Made by a program: the position numbers and the translations under genes. Positions 8,205 to 15,895 of a DNA stretch of 64,000 nucleotides are shown here, in pieces. Position 1 is the stretch's first letter; every line of letters begins with the position of its first letter. The notes beneath the pieces were generated by a model, which had not been told where the DNA came from, ran no database searches, and was given only the letters and a program-made list of their open reading frames with translations. This DNA comes from Streptomyces olivochromogenes (lineage in GTDB: Bacteria; Actinomycetota; Actinomycetes; Streptomycetales; Streptomycetaceae): assembly GCF_001514115.1 (NCBI RefSeq), contig NZ_KQ948467.1, forward strand, positions 206,545-270,544. The letters are read 5' to 3'.

Positions 8205-8366
8205 ATGGTTCCCCTGCTTCTCGTTCTGCTGCTGGCTCTGATTCTTTTCGGAGCGGGTTTCGCGTTGAAGATCCTTTGGTGGGTCGCGATCGTCGTGCTG
8301 GTCCTGTGGCTGATCGGCTTCGTCGCCCGGCCCAAGGGCGGTAGTGGCCGCTGGTACCGCTGGTAG
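8205..8366 (+). CDS. Small hydrophobic membrane protein
   Basis: 53 residues with perfect ribosome site GGAGGT before the ATG. Two close hydrophobic stretches (PLLLVLLLALILFGAGFAL and ILWWVAIVVLVLWLIGFV) make a two-helix hairpin, and the tail PKGGSGRWYRW is polar and aromatic. Such short hydrophobic proteins are common near stress genes in Streptomyces and have no known function. A GGGTAC element (8168-8173), the -10 of SigB-type promoters, lies 31 bases before the start, but no clear -35 partner is at the usual distance. Confidence 0.8.
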   Translation: MVPLLLVLLLALILFGAGFALKILWWVAIVVLVLWLIGFVARPKGGSGRWYRW

Positions 8367-8404
8367 CGGTGTGGGCTTCGGCTGAACTCAGAAAAGACAT
8401 GGCG

Positions 8405-8434
8405 GTGGCCGTTCCCCTCTCCGGAGGGGGCCAC
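8405..8434 (+). terminator. Hairpin after the small membrane protein
   Basis: GTGGCC (8405-8410) can pair with GGCCAC (8429-8434), and inside it CCCTC (8415-8419) with GAGGG (8424-8428), with a short bulge. No T-run follows, as is usual in GC-rich actinobacteria. Confidence 0.55.
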
Positions 8435-8637
8435 TACGCCCATGCCGACGTTTACGTTGACCTCCGCCGTTCGACGGCCTCCCGCTTCTTTGTCTCCTGA
8501 CTTGGACGAATGAAGCGCCGGGTCCGGAGCAATCGGATTTCGGGCGGAAGGTAGAGCTACCCCGTGGGGTATGCAAATAAGGAAGGGCGGCAGGGTTTCC
8601 CTCGCTGCACTCTGTTTACCGGAGGAGTTGTTTTCGC

Positions 8638-9009
8638 GTGACTGAGCATGTGTGGAGTTACAAGTCGACCTCGGGCCATCTGGCCGGCGGCGATCTGACC
8701 GGCTACAAGGTCGAGGCGATCGACGGCGACATCGGCAAGGTCGACAAGCACTCCGACGAGGTCGGTGACGCCTACCTGGTCGTGGACACCGGGGTCTGGA
8801 TCTTCGGCAAGGAGGTTCTCCTCCCGGCGAGCACCGTAATCCAGATCGACTTGGAGAAGAAGAAGATCTTCGTCGACCGGTCCAAGGAGCAGATCAAGAA
8901 CGCCCCTGAGTTCCACCGGGACAAGCACCTCGGCGACGCCGGATACCGCGAGGAACTGGGTGCCTACTATCGCCCGGTCACCCCCGCAGGTGGCCAGCCC
9001 ATCGTCTGA
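8638..9009 (+). CDS. PRC-barrel domain protein
   Basis: 123 residues from GTG with ribosome site GGAGGAG. A PRC-barrel core (LTGYKVEAIDGDIGKVDKHS, YLVVDTGVWIFGKEVLLPAS, VIQIDLEKKKIFVDRSKEQI) fills residues 20-90, and a Tyr/Pro tail follows. PRC-barrels act as docking or metal-binding modules, and in Streptomyces such proteins are often osmotic- or SigB-stress induced. A GGGTAT box (8567-8572) lies 65 bases upstream. A strong terminator ends this single-gene unit. Confidence 0.85.
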   Translation: MTEHVWSYKSTSGHLAGGDLTGYKVEAIDGDIGKVDKHSDEVGDAYLVVDTGVWIFGKEVLLPASTVIQIDLEKKKIFVDRSKEQIKNAPEFHRDKHLGDAGYREELGAYYRPVTPAGGQPIV

Positions 9010-9018
9010 CTTTTGTGT

Positions 9019-9057
9019 GTGAGTGGGCCCGAACTCGACGAGTTCGGGCCCACTCAC
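9019..9057 (+). terminator. Perfect 18-bp hairpin terminator
   Basis: GTGAGTGGGCCCGAACTC (9019-9036) and its exact reverse complement (9040-9057) flank a GAC loop. It starts 10 bases after the PRC-barrel stop, preceded by TTTT. Confidence 0.85.
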
Positions 9058-10014
9058 GTGCTCCGTGACGCCAGCACAGGGCAGCAGCACATACACGAGC
9101 ATCCGGCCCCCTGGCGTCTGCGCCGTTGCTCCCCGTTCATGTCTTCCCGCTGGAACAGGCTGGGGTAAGTGCCTTGAAGGGGATGCTGCTCCTTTCCGTG
9201 CACGAAGCTCCTGTCACCACGGCCGCATGTCCTGCCGGGTCGGCTCCGCATCGCCGAGGCGATCGGCGCCATCCCGATCAACACGGCCGAGCAGGATCCG
9301 ACCGACTCGTCAACGAAGCCGCCTTCGGTCTGGGCCTGCCCGACGACCGGCTGGCACCTGGGGCCTTCGGCCGCTGACCACGCGCCGGAGCGAAGGCGGG
9401 CGCACCACGCGTCGCGCGAGAACCGCGATGCGAGGCGGTAGACGCCCGGTCCACGGGACCGTAGGACATGGTGGATGCCTCCGAACGACTGCACCTCGGG
9501 CCACGGGCTACGAGCGGTGGGACAGCGCTCACCAGATACCTGGAGCACGCGCTGAGCCAGCACAAGCGCACCCGGCCCACCTCTCCCTCGCAGGCCCCTG
9601 GGGAAAGCGGTGGCCCCGAGGACCGTAGACAAGCGGAGGAAGCAGTGCTGCCCTCCACGCAGGCCGACGACGACGCCGACAGCAACCCGACACCGAACAG
9701 CGCCATGGATTCCGGGTGCCCGTCGGCTGCGCCGGCGCCCTGACGGCGGCGCTCGTGAGCCGCCTCCAGCGCCACGGGGGCAGCGTGCGATGCGGCGAGC
9801 TCCATGTGGCCGACGGTGTCGACGGCCGGACCCGGTTCGCCTCCCCACCTCGTGGGCGAAGAACACCTGCCGGGCCGCCTCCTGCGCGACCTGAAGCGCT
9901 TCCAGTGGGACTTCGCGACTTTCATGTCGCATGAGTGCTGACGGGCCCGGTGCCGTGGGCTGAGAGCGCGTAGCCCCCACGCGTGCTCGGCTGCCTTCTC
10001 GGTCGCGAGCGGCG
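9058..10014 (-). other. 957-bp gap with decayed coding sequence
   Basis: No intact gene was found. On the minus strand from about 9936 a Met opens RHESREVPLEALQVAQEAA and RQVFFAHEVG. A frame change gives DTVGHMELAASHAAPVALEA with AHERRRQGAGAADGHPE, and another gives GATAFPRGLRGRGGPGALVLAQ with RVLQVSGE near 9520-9600. The pieces look like one former membrane-protein gene with two frameshifts, of unknown family. Nothing convincing was seen at 9058-9450. Confidence 0.35.
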
Positions 10015-11001
10015 TCACTCCATACGGCGGTGGTCTTCCTTGCTCCAGGCGCGGGTGTCACGGGGCGGGAGGTATGGCTCTTCACCCTTCGGGAGTCCGC
10101 CGATGACGGCACGCTGGCGGGCCAGTTCCGCGTCGAATTCGAGGCCGAGCAGGACCGCGATATTGCTGAACCACAGCCACATCAGGAAAACAATCACGCC
10201 GGCGAGCGTGCCGTACGTCTTGTTGTACGACGCGAAGTGAGCCACGTAGAACGCGAACCCCGCCGAGGTGATCATCCAGACCAGCAGGGCCAGCACACTG
10301 CCCGGAGTGACCCAACGGAAGCCACGGCCCTTCACGTTCGGCGCCGCCCAGTACAGGATCGCGATCATGACCATGACCAGGATGACCAGCCCCGGCCACT
10401 TCGCGATCGACCACACCTTCAGCGTGGCGTCCCCGATTCCGAGCGCCGCACCGGCCGCGCGGGCCACGCCGCCGGTGAACACCACGATCAGTGCGCTGAT
10501 CACCGTCAGGACCAGCAGCACCACCGTGACACCGACCCGGATCGGCAGCACCTTCCACACGGGGCGACCCTCGGGCATGTCGTACACCACGTTGGCACTG
10601 CGGATGAACGCCGCGATGTAACCGGAGGCCGACCAAACCGCCAGCACGATGCCGACCACGGCCACGATCGAGCCGAGGCCGCCGGGCGCCTGAAGCTGCC
10701 GTACCGCGTCGCTGATGATGTCCCGGGCCGAACTCGGCGCCAGTTTCTCGATGTTGTCCAGGACTCGCTGGGTCGCCGACCTGCCGGCGATGCCGAGCAG
10801 TGAGACCAGGACCACGAGTGCCGGGAGCAGCGACAGGACCCCGTAGTAGGTCAAGGCGGCGGCACGGTCGGCGAGTTCGTCGTTCTGGAATTCCCTGATC
10901 GTGCCCTTGAGTACCGCCCACCAGGACCGCTTGGGCAGTTTGGTGGGCTTGTCCGGCCTAGGGCGCTCGACCTGCTGTCCGGGTTCCGATGTCCGTGCCA
11001 T
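10015..11001 (-). CDS. YihY/BrkB-family inner membrane protein
   Basis: 328 residues. ADRAAALTYYGVLSLLPALV is the YihY signature. Six membrane segments follow, including VLAVWSASGYIAAFIRSANVVYD, VGVTVVLLVLTVISALIVVF, VILVMVMIAILYWAAPN and LAGVIVFLMWLWFSNIAVLLG. The C-terminus is polar (LPPRDTRAWSKEDHRRME). Often mislabelled RNase BN, the family's function is unsettled. It lies 64 bases after mrpD on the same strand and may be its last co-transcribed gene. The Met at 11001 was chosen because the family begins there; GTG 11055 is in frame but lacks a spaced ribosome site. Confidence 0.85.
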   Translation of the reverse strand: MARTSEPGQQVERPRPDKPTKLPKRSWWAVLKGTIREFQNDELADRAAALTYYGVLSLLPALVVLVSLLGIAGRSATQRVLDNIEKLAPSSARDIISDAVRQLQAPGGLGSIVAVVGIVLAVWSASGYIAAFIRSANVVYDMPEGRPVWKVLPIRVGVTVVLLVLTVISALIVVFTGGVARAAGAALGIGDATLKVWSIAKWPGLVILVMVMIAILYWAAPNVKGRGFRWVTPGSVLALLVWMITSAGFAFYVAHFASYNKTYGTLAGVIVFLMWLWFSNIAVLLGLEFDAELARQRAVIGGLPKGEEPYLPPRDTRAWSKEDHRRME

Positions 11002-11065
11002 ACCACTGGGGTATCCCGGCCCGGCTCGATCATGCGTCGGCGTCGCCTCTGTCACCCTGGTCCGC

Positions 11066-12814
11066 TCAGCCGTTCAGGATGCCCGGCAGGGCCCGCGCCG
11101 CAAGCAGCGTCGTGCCCACCAGCATCCACGCCACGTAGTCGCCGATGTGGCCGGACTGCAGGCGTCGTAGCGGAGCCATCCATGACGGTTCGCCGAGCGG
11201 CTTGGAGCGGGTCACGGCGAGCGTGGCCAGGCCGAGGGCCAGTAGGGTCGAGGTGAGACCGAGGAGCAGTCGGCCACGGGTCCAGTGCAGCGACGGGGCG
11301 GCCCCGCCGGACATGGCGTGCCCGACCGCGGCGGCGAAGCCGGGTACCGCGCCCACGGCGAGGGACGCGACGAGCAGCACGGCGGGAACCGCGGTCATGG
11401 TGTCCGGCACCCGGCTCAGCCGGTGCCGAGTCTCCGGTTCCTCTCTGATGCCGGTGGTCTCGTACGACGACCCGTCGCCGGGCTGGGTGCCGAGGCCGAA
11501 GAACACTCGCGTGGCGACCCGGAGTACCGCGCCCGCGGTCACCGCCGACACGGCGACGAACAGCACGGTCAACGGACCGCCGACCGACTCCTCCAGCACC
11601 GCCTTCCCCAGGCCGATGCCGAAGGGCGGCAGACCGGCGAGGCTCAATGTGCTGACGACGTACAGTACGGCGACTCCGCGCAGCCTGCGGGCGCGCCCGT
11701 GCAGGGCGTGTTCGTCAACCGAGCCGTACCGGTCGAGGAGTACGCCGGTGCAGGCGAACAGGGCGGTTTTCACCCCCGCGTGGCCCAGGATGTACAGCGC
11801 GACCCCGTCGTCGGCCTCGGGACTGAGGCTGCCGATCCCGATGAGGAAGAGCCCCATGTGGGCGACCGTGGAGTACGCCAACAGCCTCTTGACGTGCCGC
11901 TGGTACCAGCACATGACCGCGCCGACCACGGCGGTCAGTACGCTGAGGACGACGAGGGCGCGCTCCAGGTCCGACGCCGGGATAACAGCGAGGCCGGAGA
12001 AGACCGTCCGGTAGATCCGCCAGACGCCGTAGGCGCCGAGTTCGACCATGACGCCGGACAGCAGCATGCACACGGGCGTGGGGGCGACTGCGTGCGCGTC
12101 CGGCAGCCAGAAGTGGAACGGCACGGCCGCGGCTTTCACCAGCAGACCGGTCAGGACCAGCGCGAAGGCCGTGAGGGTGAGGGCGTCGGGGCCGCCGTGC
12201 CGGTCGAGACCCTGGCCGATCTTCACCAAGGTGAGTTCGCCGGTACGCGCGTACAACAGACCGATACCCATCAATACGGCATACGCGCCAAGGGAGTTGA
12301 GGACACCAAAGGACAACGCGCCCTGTACGGCCTTCGCCTCCTCGACGCGATGACCTGTCAACGCGTACGCCACGACACTCATCAACTCGAAGAACACGAA
12401 GGCGTCGAACAGGTCCCCCGCGATCGCGAAGCCACACATGCCGCCCTGGAAGAGCAGCATCAGGGCGGGGAAGGAGCCTGCGTGGCGACGGGGCGCGTCG
12501 TCGAAGTAGTGCCAGGAGTACGCCAGAGCCGCAACGGTCAGAAGCGAGGCGACCGCGGCCATGCCGAGGCCGGGGCCGACCCCGACGAGGACGATCCCGA
12601 CGCTCTCGCCGCCCACGGGGGTCCAGCCGCCCACCCATTCGGTCAGGGGTGGCGAGGCGTTGAGCAGGAGGACGATCGCGAGTCCGGCCGTCCCCGCGGC
12701 GAAGGCGCAACCCAGCGTCTCGGCGACGACACGGGGCAGGCGCTGCCCGCAGGCGACGAGGACAGTGGCTCCGAGCAGGGGGACGGCGACGAGTACCGGC
12801 AGCAGGTGGTGCAT
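11066..12814 (-). CDS. mrpD: Mrp-type antiporter subunit D (NuoN/MrpD-like)
   Basis: 582 residues and about 14 hydrophobic helices. It has the proton-channel signatures of NuoL/M/N subunits: FELMSVVAYALTGHRVEEAK, VKAAAVPFHFWLPDAHAVAP (Lys plus WLPDAH), and KRLLAYSTVAHMGLFLIGIG. In Mrp complexes this subunit moves protons or Na+ in the membrane. The ATG overlaps the mrpC stop (TGATG). It is the only large NuoL/N-type subunit in this operon, since no MrpA is present. Confidence 0.9.
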   Translation of the reverse strand: MHHLLPVLVAVPLLGATVLVACGQRLPRVVAETLGCAFAAGTAGLAIVLLLNASPPLTEWVGGWTPVGGESVGIVLVGVGPGLGMAAVASLLTVAALAYSWHYFDDAPRRHAGSFPALMLLFQGGMCGFAIAGDLFDAFVFFELMSVVAYALTGHRVEEAKAVQGALSFGVLNSLGAYAVLMGIGLLYARTGELTLVKIGQGLDRHGGPDALTLTAFALVLTGLLVKAAAVPFHFWLPDAHAVAPTPVCMLLSGVMVELGAYGVWRIYRTVFSGLAVIPASDLERALVVLSVLTAVVGAVMCWYQRHVKRLLAYSTVAHMGLFLIGIGSLSPEADDGVALYILGHAGVKTALFACTGVLLDRYGSVDEHALHGRARRLRGVAVLYVVSTLSLAGLPPFGIGLGKAVLEESVGGPLTVLFVAVSAVTAGAVLRVATRVFFGLGTQPGDGSSYETTGIREEPETRHRLSRVPDTMTAVPAVLLVASLAVGAVPGFAAAVGHAMSGGAAPSLHWTRGRLLLGLTSTLLALGLATLAVTRSKPLGEPSWMAPLRRLQSGHIGDYVAWMLVGTTLLAARALPGILNG

Positions 12815-13161
12815 CAGCCGCGCAGCTCCGAGAGTTCGTCGGGGTCGACCGTGCCATGGCGCTTGGAGATCTGCAGAACCAGGGCGAGCAGTACGGCGGT
12901 CACCGTCGCCCCTACGACCACATCGGTGAGGGCGAGGGCCTGGACCACCGGGTCCACCACGGGGCGCGAGCCGGGCTTCAGGTCGGAGAAGACGGGCGCG
13001 GTGCCGCCGTCGCGATAGCCGACGGCCAGCAGCAGGACGTAGGTGGCGGACTGGCAGACCGCGAGACAGCCCACGGCGTGGATGAGATTCCGGCTGGTCG
13101 CCAGCCCGTAGCAGCCGACGAGGAATACCCAGGCGGCGACGAGATACGGCAGGACCGACAT
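12814..13161 (-). CDS. mrpC: Mrp-type antiporter subunit C (NuoK-like)
   Basis: 115 residues, three membrane helices: VLPYLVAAWVFLVGCYGLAT, LIHAVGCLAVCQSATYVLLLAVGY and LALTDVVVGATVTAVLLALVLQI. The conserved ending DPVVQALALTDVVVGAT is diagnostic of MrpC/MnhC. The ATG overlaps the stop of mnhB and the stop overlaps the mrpD ATG, so the genes are translationally coupled. Its frame is the same as that of the upstream MbhD gene, which lacks a stop. Confidence 0.9.
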   Translation of the reverse strand: MSVLPYLVAAWVFLVGCYGLATSRNLIHAVGCLAVCQSATYVLLLAVGYRDGGTAPVFSDLKPGSRPVVDPVVQALALTDVVVGATVTAVLLALVLQISKRHGTVDPDELSELRG

Positions 13162-13898
13162 CACCTCCCGTCTCCTTTCTCGATCTCCACGGCCTGGTCC
13201 GGGAAACGGGCGAGCAGCACGACAACCGCGCAGGCGCCCTCCATGCCGATGGCCGCGTTCAGCAGCGGGACGGTGCCGCCCGACGACAGGGTGTTGAAAG
13301 TGCCATAGGGAAGGAAGTTGGCGAGGACGGCGGTGCCGGCGACGGCGCCGGCGAGGCCCAGCACGAGGTAGGCGGAGGCCGCGAGGGCGTCGCCGGCCTC
13401 GTAGGTGCCGACCGGGCGGATGCGCTCCAGCGCGCGGTAGTCGGCGCCCAGGTAGAGCAGGTGAAGGGCGGTCGCCACCACGACACCGCCCTGGAAGCCG
13501 CCGCCCGGGCTGAGCTGGCCATGCGCGATCACGTACAGGCCGGTGAGGACGGCGACGGGCAAGACGACGAGCGCGTACCGGCGTACGGGGAGCGCGACCT
13601 CCTCGGGTTCGGGTTCGGCGCGGTGTTCGTCGCGGGTCTGGCGCAGCAGGACGACGGTGCCGAGGACGGACGCGAAGAGGATGCTCATTTCGCCGAGGGT
13701 GTCGAAGGAGCGCTGGTCGAAGTTGACGGAAGCGATCGTGTTCGCGGTGTGCCGGGCGAGGGAGGCCCGCACCACCCGGTCCCCGTACGGGTGCCGGTCC
13801 CCGCCGAAGCCCGGCAGGCAGAAGCAGGCGGCGACCAGCAGGGCCGCGAGGCCCGTACCGCCGACGGCCAGGACGATCAGCCGCACCCGCCGGGTCAC
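13161..13898 (-). CDS. mrpB: Mrp-type antiporter subunit B (MnhB domain)
   Basis: 245 residues from GTG with AGGAGCAGGAAG just before it. An N-terminal part with VNFDQRSFDTLGEMSILFAS (the MbhE/MrpA-tail signature) is followed by the MnhB domain (YVIAHGQLSPGGGFQGGVVVATALHLLYL, residues about 110-240). The protein therefore combines the end of MrpA with MrpB. It is an integral membrane subunit that connects the antiporter module. Confidence 0.9.
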   Translation of the reverse strand: MTRRVRLIVLAVGGTGLAALLVAACFCLPGFGGDRHPYGDRVVRASLARHTANTIASVNFDQRSFDTLGEMSILFASVLGTVVLLRQTRDEHRAEPEPEEVALPVRRYALVVLPVAVLTGLYVIAHGQLSPGGGFQGGVVVATALHLLYLGADYRALERIRPVGTYEAGDALAASAYLVLGLAGAVAGTAVLANFLPYGTFNTLSSGGTVPLLNAAIGMEGACAVVVLLARFPDQAVEIEKGDGR

Positions 13899-14154
13899 CT
13901 TCCTGCTCCTTCCGCCGCTGCGGCCGCCGGACTTTGCGCACGGACAGCATCAGCAGCAGGGGAGTCAGGGCGGAGCCCACAGCAAGCTGGGAGAGCGCCA
14001 CGTCGGGGGCCTGGAGCACGGTGAACAGAACGGCCAGAACCGTCCCGAGCACCGCAAGCACGAGTGCCTGCCGCGAGGGATCACGAGTGGCCACGGCAGC
14101 GGTCGCGGACGCCGCGACCAGCAGCAGCGCCACGACGATCAGCGGGTCATCCAC
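13895..14154 (-). CDS. MbhD (DUF4040) subunit lacking its own stop codon
   Basis: GTG 14154 overlaps the end of mrpF by 8 bases. VDDPLIVVALLLVAASATAA, QALVLAVLGTVLAVLFTVLQ and APDVALSQLAVGSALTPLLL make three helices of an MbhD/DUF4040 protein, the piece that forms the MrpA tail elsewhere. Family members end about 90 residues in, just before mnhB. Here no in-frame stop occurs there: the frame stays open through mnhB (antiparallel to no gene, wrong frame) and joins mrpC, ending at 12814. The end given is where a +1 frame TGA would stop it. Either an indel removed the stop or the product carries a long Arg-rich tail. Confidence 0.65.
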
Positions 14155-14599
14155 GCCGGCTCCCCGTGAAGCCGCCGGACAGGGCACGGGACGCGGTGAG
14201 GTTCCCGCCGATCAACAGGGCACCGACGACCAGGAGTTTCACCAGCGCACGGCCCGGGCCCGTGGCCACACGCACGGTGACCACGACGCCGCCACCGAAC
14301 GCCGCGACCGCGTACGTGAGCCCCCTCGCCCGCGGCGGATCTTCAGCCAGATCCTCCGCGAGCAGCCGGGCGAAGACGAGGGTGCCGACCGGCCCCAACA
14401 GGGCCAGGAGCAGGGCGAGATCGACGTACGACGGCCGGTAGTAGCCCTGGGCCAGGAGCAGCAGAGTGGGGCAGGCCAGCGAGGTGGACAGGTTCTGTGC
14501 CACGACCCGGCGACGCAGCGGTTCCGTGGCGACGCCCCAGACCGTGGCCCCGCCTCCCACGGTGAGCGCGGCCGTCGCGGTGAGGGTCCAGCCGTTCAC
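14147..14599 (-). CDS. mrpF: Mrp-type antiporter subunit F with MrpG-like tail
   Basis: 150 residues from GTG, overlapping the mrpE stop. Residues 1-85 match MrpF: three helices, LRRRVVAQNLSTSLACPTLL, and YVDLALLLALLGPVGTLVFAR. Residues 95-140 (RGLTYAVAAFGGGVVVTVRV, ALVKLLVVGALLIGGN) resemble the MrpG helix pair, so the two small subunits may be fused. MrpF alone is about 90 residues. The F/G fusion is my reading, not a certainty. Confidence 0.75.
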   Translation of the reverse strand: MNGWTLTATAALTVGGGATVWGVATEPLRRRVVAQNLSTSLACPTLLLLAQGYYRPSYVDLALLLALLGPVGTLVFARLLAEDLAEDPPRARGLTYAVAAFGGGVVVTVRVATGPGRALVKLLVVGALLIGGNLTASRALSGGFTGSRRG

Positions 14600-14778
14600 C
14601 ACCTGCTCACCGCCCGCCGTGCACCCCACGCCGCGACCGCCGCGACGAGCGCGGCGGAGGTGCCTACGACGAGTTCCATGGGGGTCACCGCACTGATGAA
14701 GACCAGCCACAGCAGGGTGAGAACGGCCCACCATGCCAGGATCTCGCCCGCGTCGAGGAGCGTCGTACGCCGGTTCAC
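14596..14778 (-). CDS. Short MrpE-like membrane subunit
   Basis: 60 residues from GTG with a very strong ribosome site (GGAGGTGCTAT). Two hydrophobic helices (ILAWWAVLTLLWLVFISAV, LVVGTSAALVAAVAAWGA) with a TPMELVVG link correspond to the N-terminal membrane part of MrpE. The soluble tail of full-length MrpE (about 160 residues) is absent. It is the first gene of the antiporter operon, and the roughly 240 bp upstream hold its promoter. Confidence 0.7.
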   Translation of the reverse strand: MNRRTTLLDAGEILAWWAVLTLLWLVFISAVTPMELVVGTSAALVAAVAAWGARRAVSRW

Positions 14779-15019
14779 ATAGCACCTCCACCGACGAGAC
14801 CGCGCATGACTTGATCACACGGTCGGTCGCCGCAGAGGCTGATCAGACGAGAGATGTGCATCTGCGAGACGTCGCTGCAAGGCGATGCCGGCCTGCCTCA
14901 TGGCGTTGTGTTGGCCGCCGCGATGGGAACGGTAGCGGTGGGTCTGGGAGCGGTGACACGGCGCAGGCGCCCAACGCAGGGGCACCAACTAGGAGGAGCT
15001 TCACGCCCGTATCGATGGC
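14779..15019. other. Promoter region of the antiporter operon
   Basis: No confident gene. On the plus strand 14854-15045, DAGLPHGVVLAAAMGTVAVG followed by LGAVTRRRRPTQ looks like the tail of a cell-surface protein (hydrophobic helix plus Arg cluster). It has no upstream body, so it may be a relic. Confidence 0.3.
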
Positions 15020-15430
15020 TCAGTTCGCTGGGTGGCCCGGGGTGATGTCATGGGTGTCGTTCAACGTCAGCAGAGGGGTGCGGTTGCCCATGAGGCTTTC
15101 CGCCGCCTCCGGAGCGAGAAGGAAGCCGACGTGGTCGCCGCCGAAGAGCTGGGCCAGCCGGTCCTGGTCGCGGCGGAGAAGATGGATCACGAGTCGTTCG
15201 GCGTGCTCGGCCACCCGGCACGTCCGGTTGGCCTTGGACAGCCAGATCATGAACCGGGCGGGCCGAATCGAGCACTGCGAGGCGAACCCAACCAGGCAGC
15301 CGGCTTTTTCCCCGTGAGCTTCGGCGGTCACGACATACATCGGATAGTCGAGCAAGTCGGTGAAGGGGTCGAGGTCGATCACGGTACTTGGTTCCCGCCT
15401 CAAGAGATCGGATGCCGGGTAAGCGTTCAA
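15020..15430 (-). CDS. Flavin-reductase-domain protein with internal deletion
   Basis: An FMN-binding split-barrel protein: VIDLDPFTDLLDYPMYVVTA, EKAGCLVGFASQCSIRPARF and MIWLSKANRTCRVAEHAERL, then LLRRDQDRLAQLFGG joined directly to DHVGFLLAPEAAESL. Relatives have roughly 45-50 more residues between FGG and DHVGF, including a Trp-rich strand and a GRV turn. The frame is kept, so a shorter product (about 120-136 residues) may be made, but the barrel is incomplete and activity is doubtful. GTG 15382 (VIDLD) is an alternative start with GAGGCGGGAA upstream. Confidence 0.65.
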   Translation of the reverse strand: MNAYPASDLLRREPSTVIDLDPFTDLLDYPMYVVTAEAHGEKAGCLVGFASQCSIRPARFMIWLSKANRTCRVAEHAERLVIHLLRRDQDRLAQLFGGDHVGFLLAPEAAESLMGNRTPLLTLNDTHDITPGHPAN

Positions 15431-15460
15431 CAGTTTGGTGTCCCAGCCCCGGCCGGGCTC

Positions 15461-15662
15461 TCAGACGGCGCTGCGCCAGGCGCTGGTCTCGGTGCCGTGT
15501 GCCTCGATGAACTCCTTGAATTCTTCGGCTTGCCTTTGGCCTGCCGACCGACGAAGCCGAGCTTGTTTCCGACGGTGTCGGTGAGACCCTGCAAGTCTGG
15601 TCGAGCTGGAGCGTGACCTTGGTGCGGGTGCCGACCTCGACGGAATCCTCGATCTTCGACAT
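15461..15662 (-). pseudogene. SRPBCC-protein relic with internal deletion
   Basis: The first ten residues (MSKIEDSVEV) and the last third of a Streptomyces SRPBCC protein survive. The tail pieces are TKVTLQLDQT, then (shifted) LTDTVGNKLGFVGRQAKG, then (shifted) EEFKEFIEAHGTETSAWRSAV. About 85 central codons are missing and at least two frameshifts follow. The intact relative at 25026-25646 shows the same order (VKESIDVDV ... VLDRQVKGDLRRFKGFIEEHG). Confidence 0.75.
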
Positions 15663-15895
15663 GGCCACTCCTGTGAACCGCCGCCACTCCGTGCCCTGTG
15701 GGTGTGGCTGCGACGCCTGAGTGATTGCAGAAGTGTCCGTTGTGTTGTGTGAGGCCCGTTTTGCCGGGCACTCGCAGCAGTGACTCATTGGCCGGGTGTG
15801 CCCCAGGAGGCTCGCCCGTGAGACGCCCCTCGCATTGAGCCACCCGACGGGTGCGTCCGGTGACACGCTCGGGGCGTGGGCTGGGAGGTGTACGT

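Noticed and set aside
9180..9360. Possible formaldehyde-dehydrogenase fragment (RLRIAEAIGAIPINTAEQDP)
   Set aside because: Only about 15 residues look similar and no zinc or NAD motifs follow.
10019..10034. CCATACGGCGG in the 3' end of the YihY gene
   Set aside because: Left half only, inside coding sequence; treated as chance.
11285..13018. 577-codon plus-strand frame over mrpD/mrpC
   Set aside because: Shadow of membrane genes; His/Gln/Arg-rich text with no family.
15754..15772. Hairpin GCCCG-TTTTG-CCGGGC as attenuator or riboswitch
   Set aside because: Too short and without conserved elements; at most a weak terminator.
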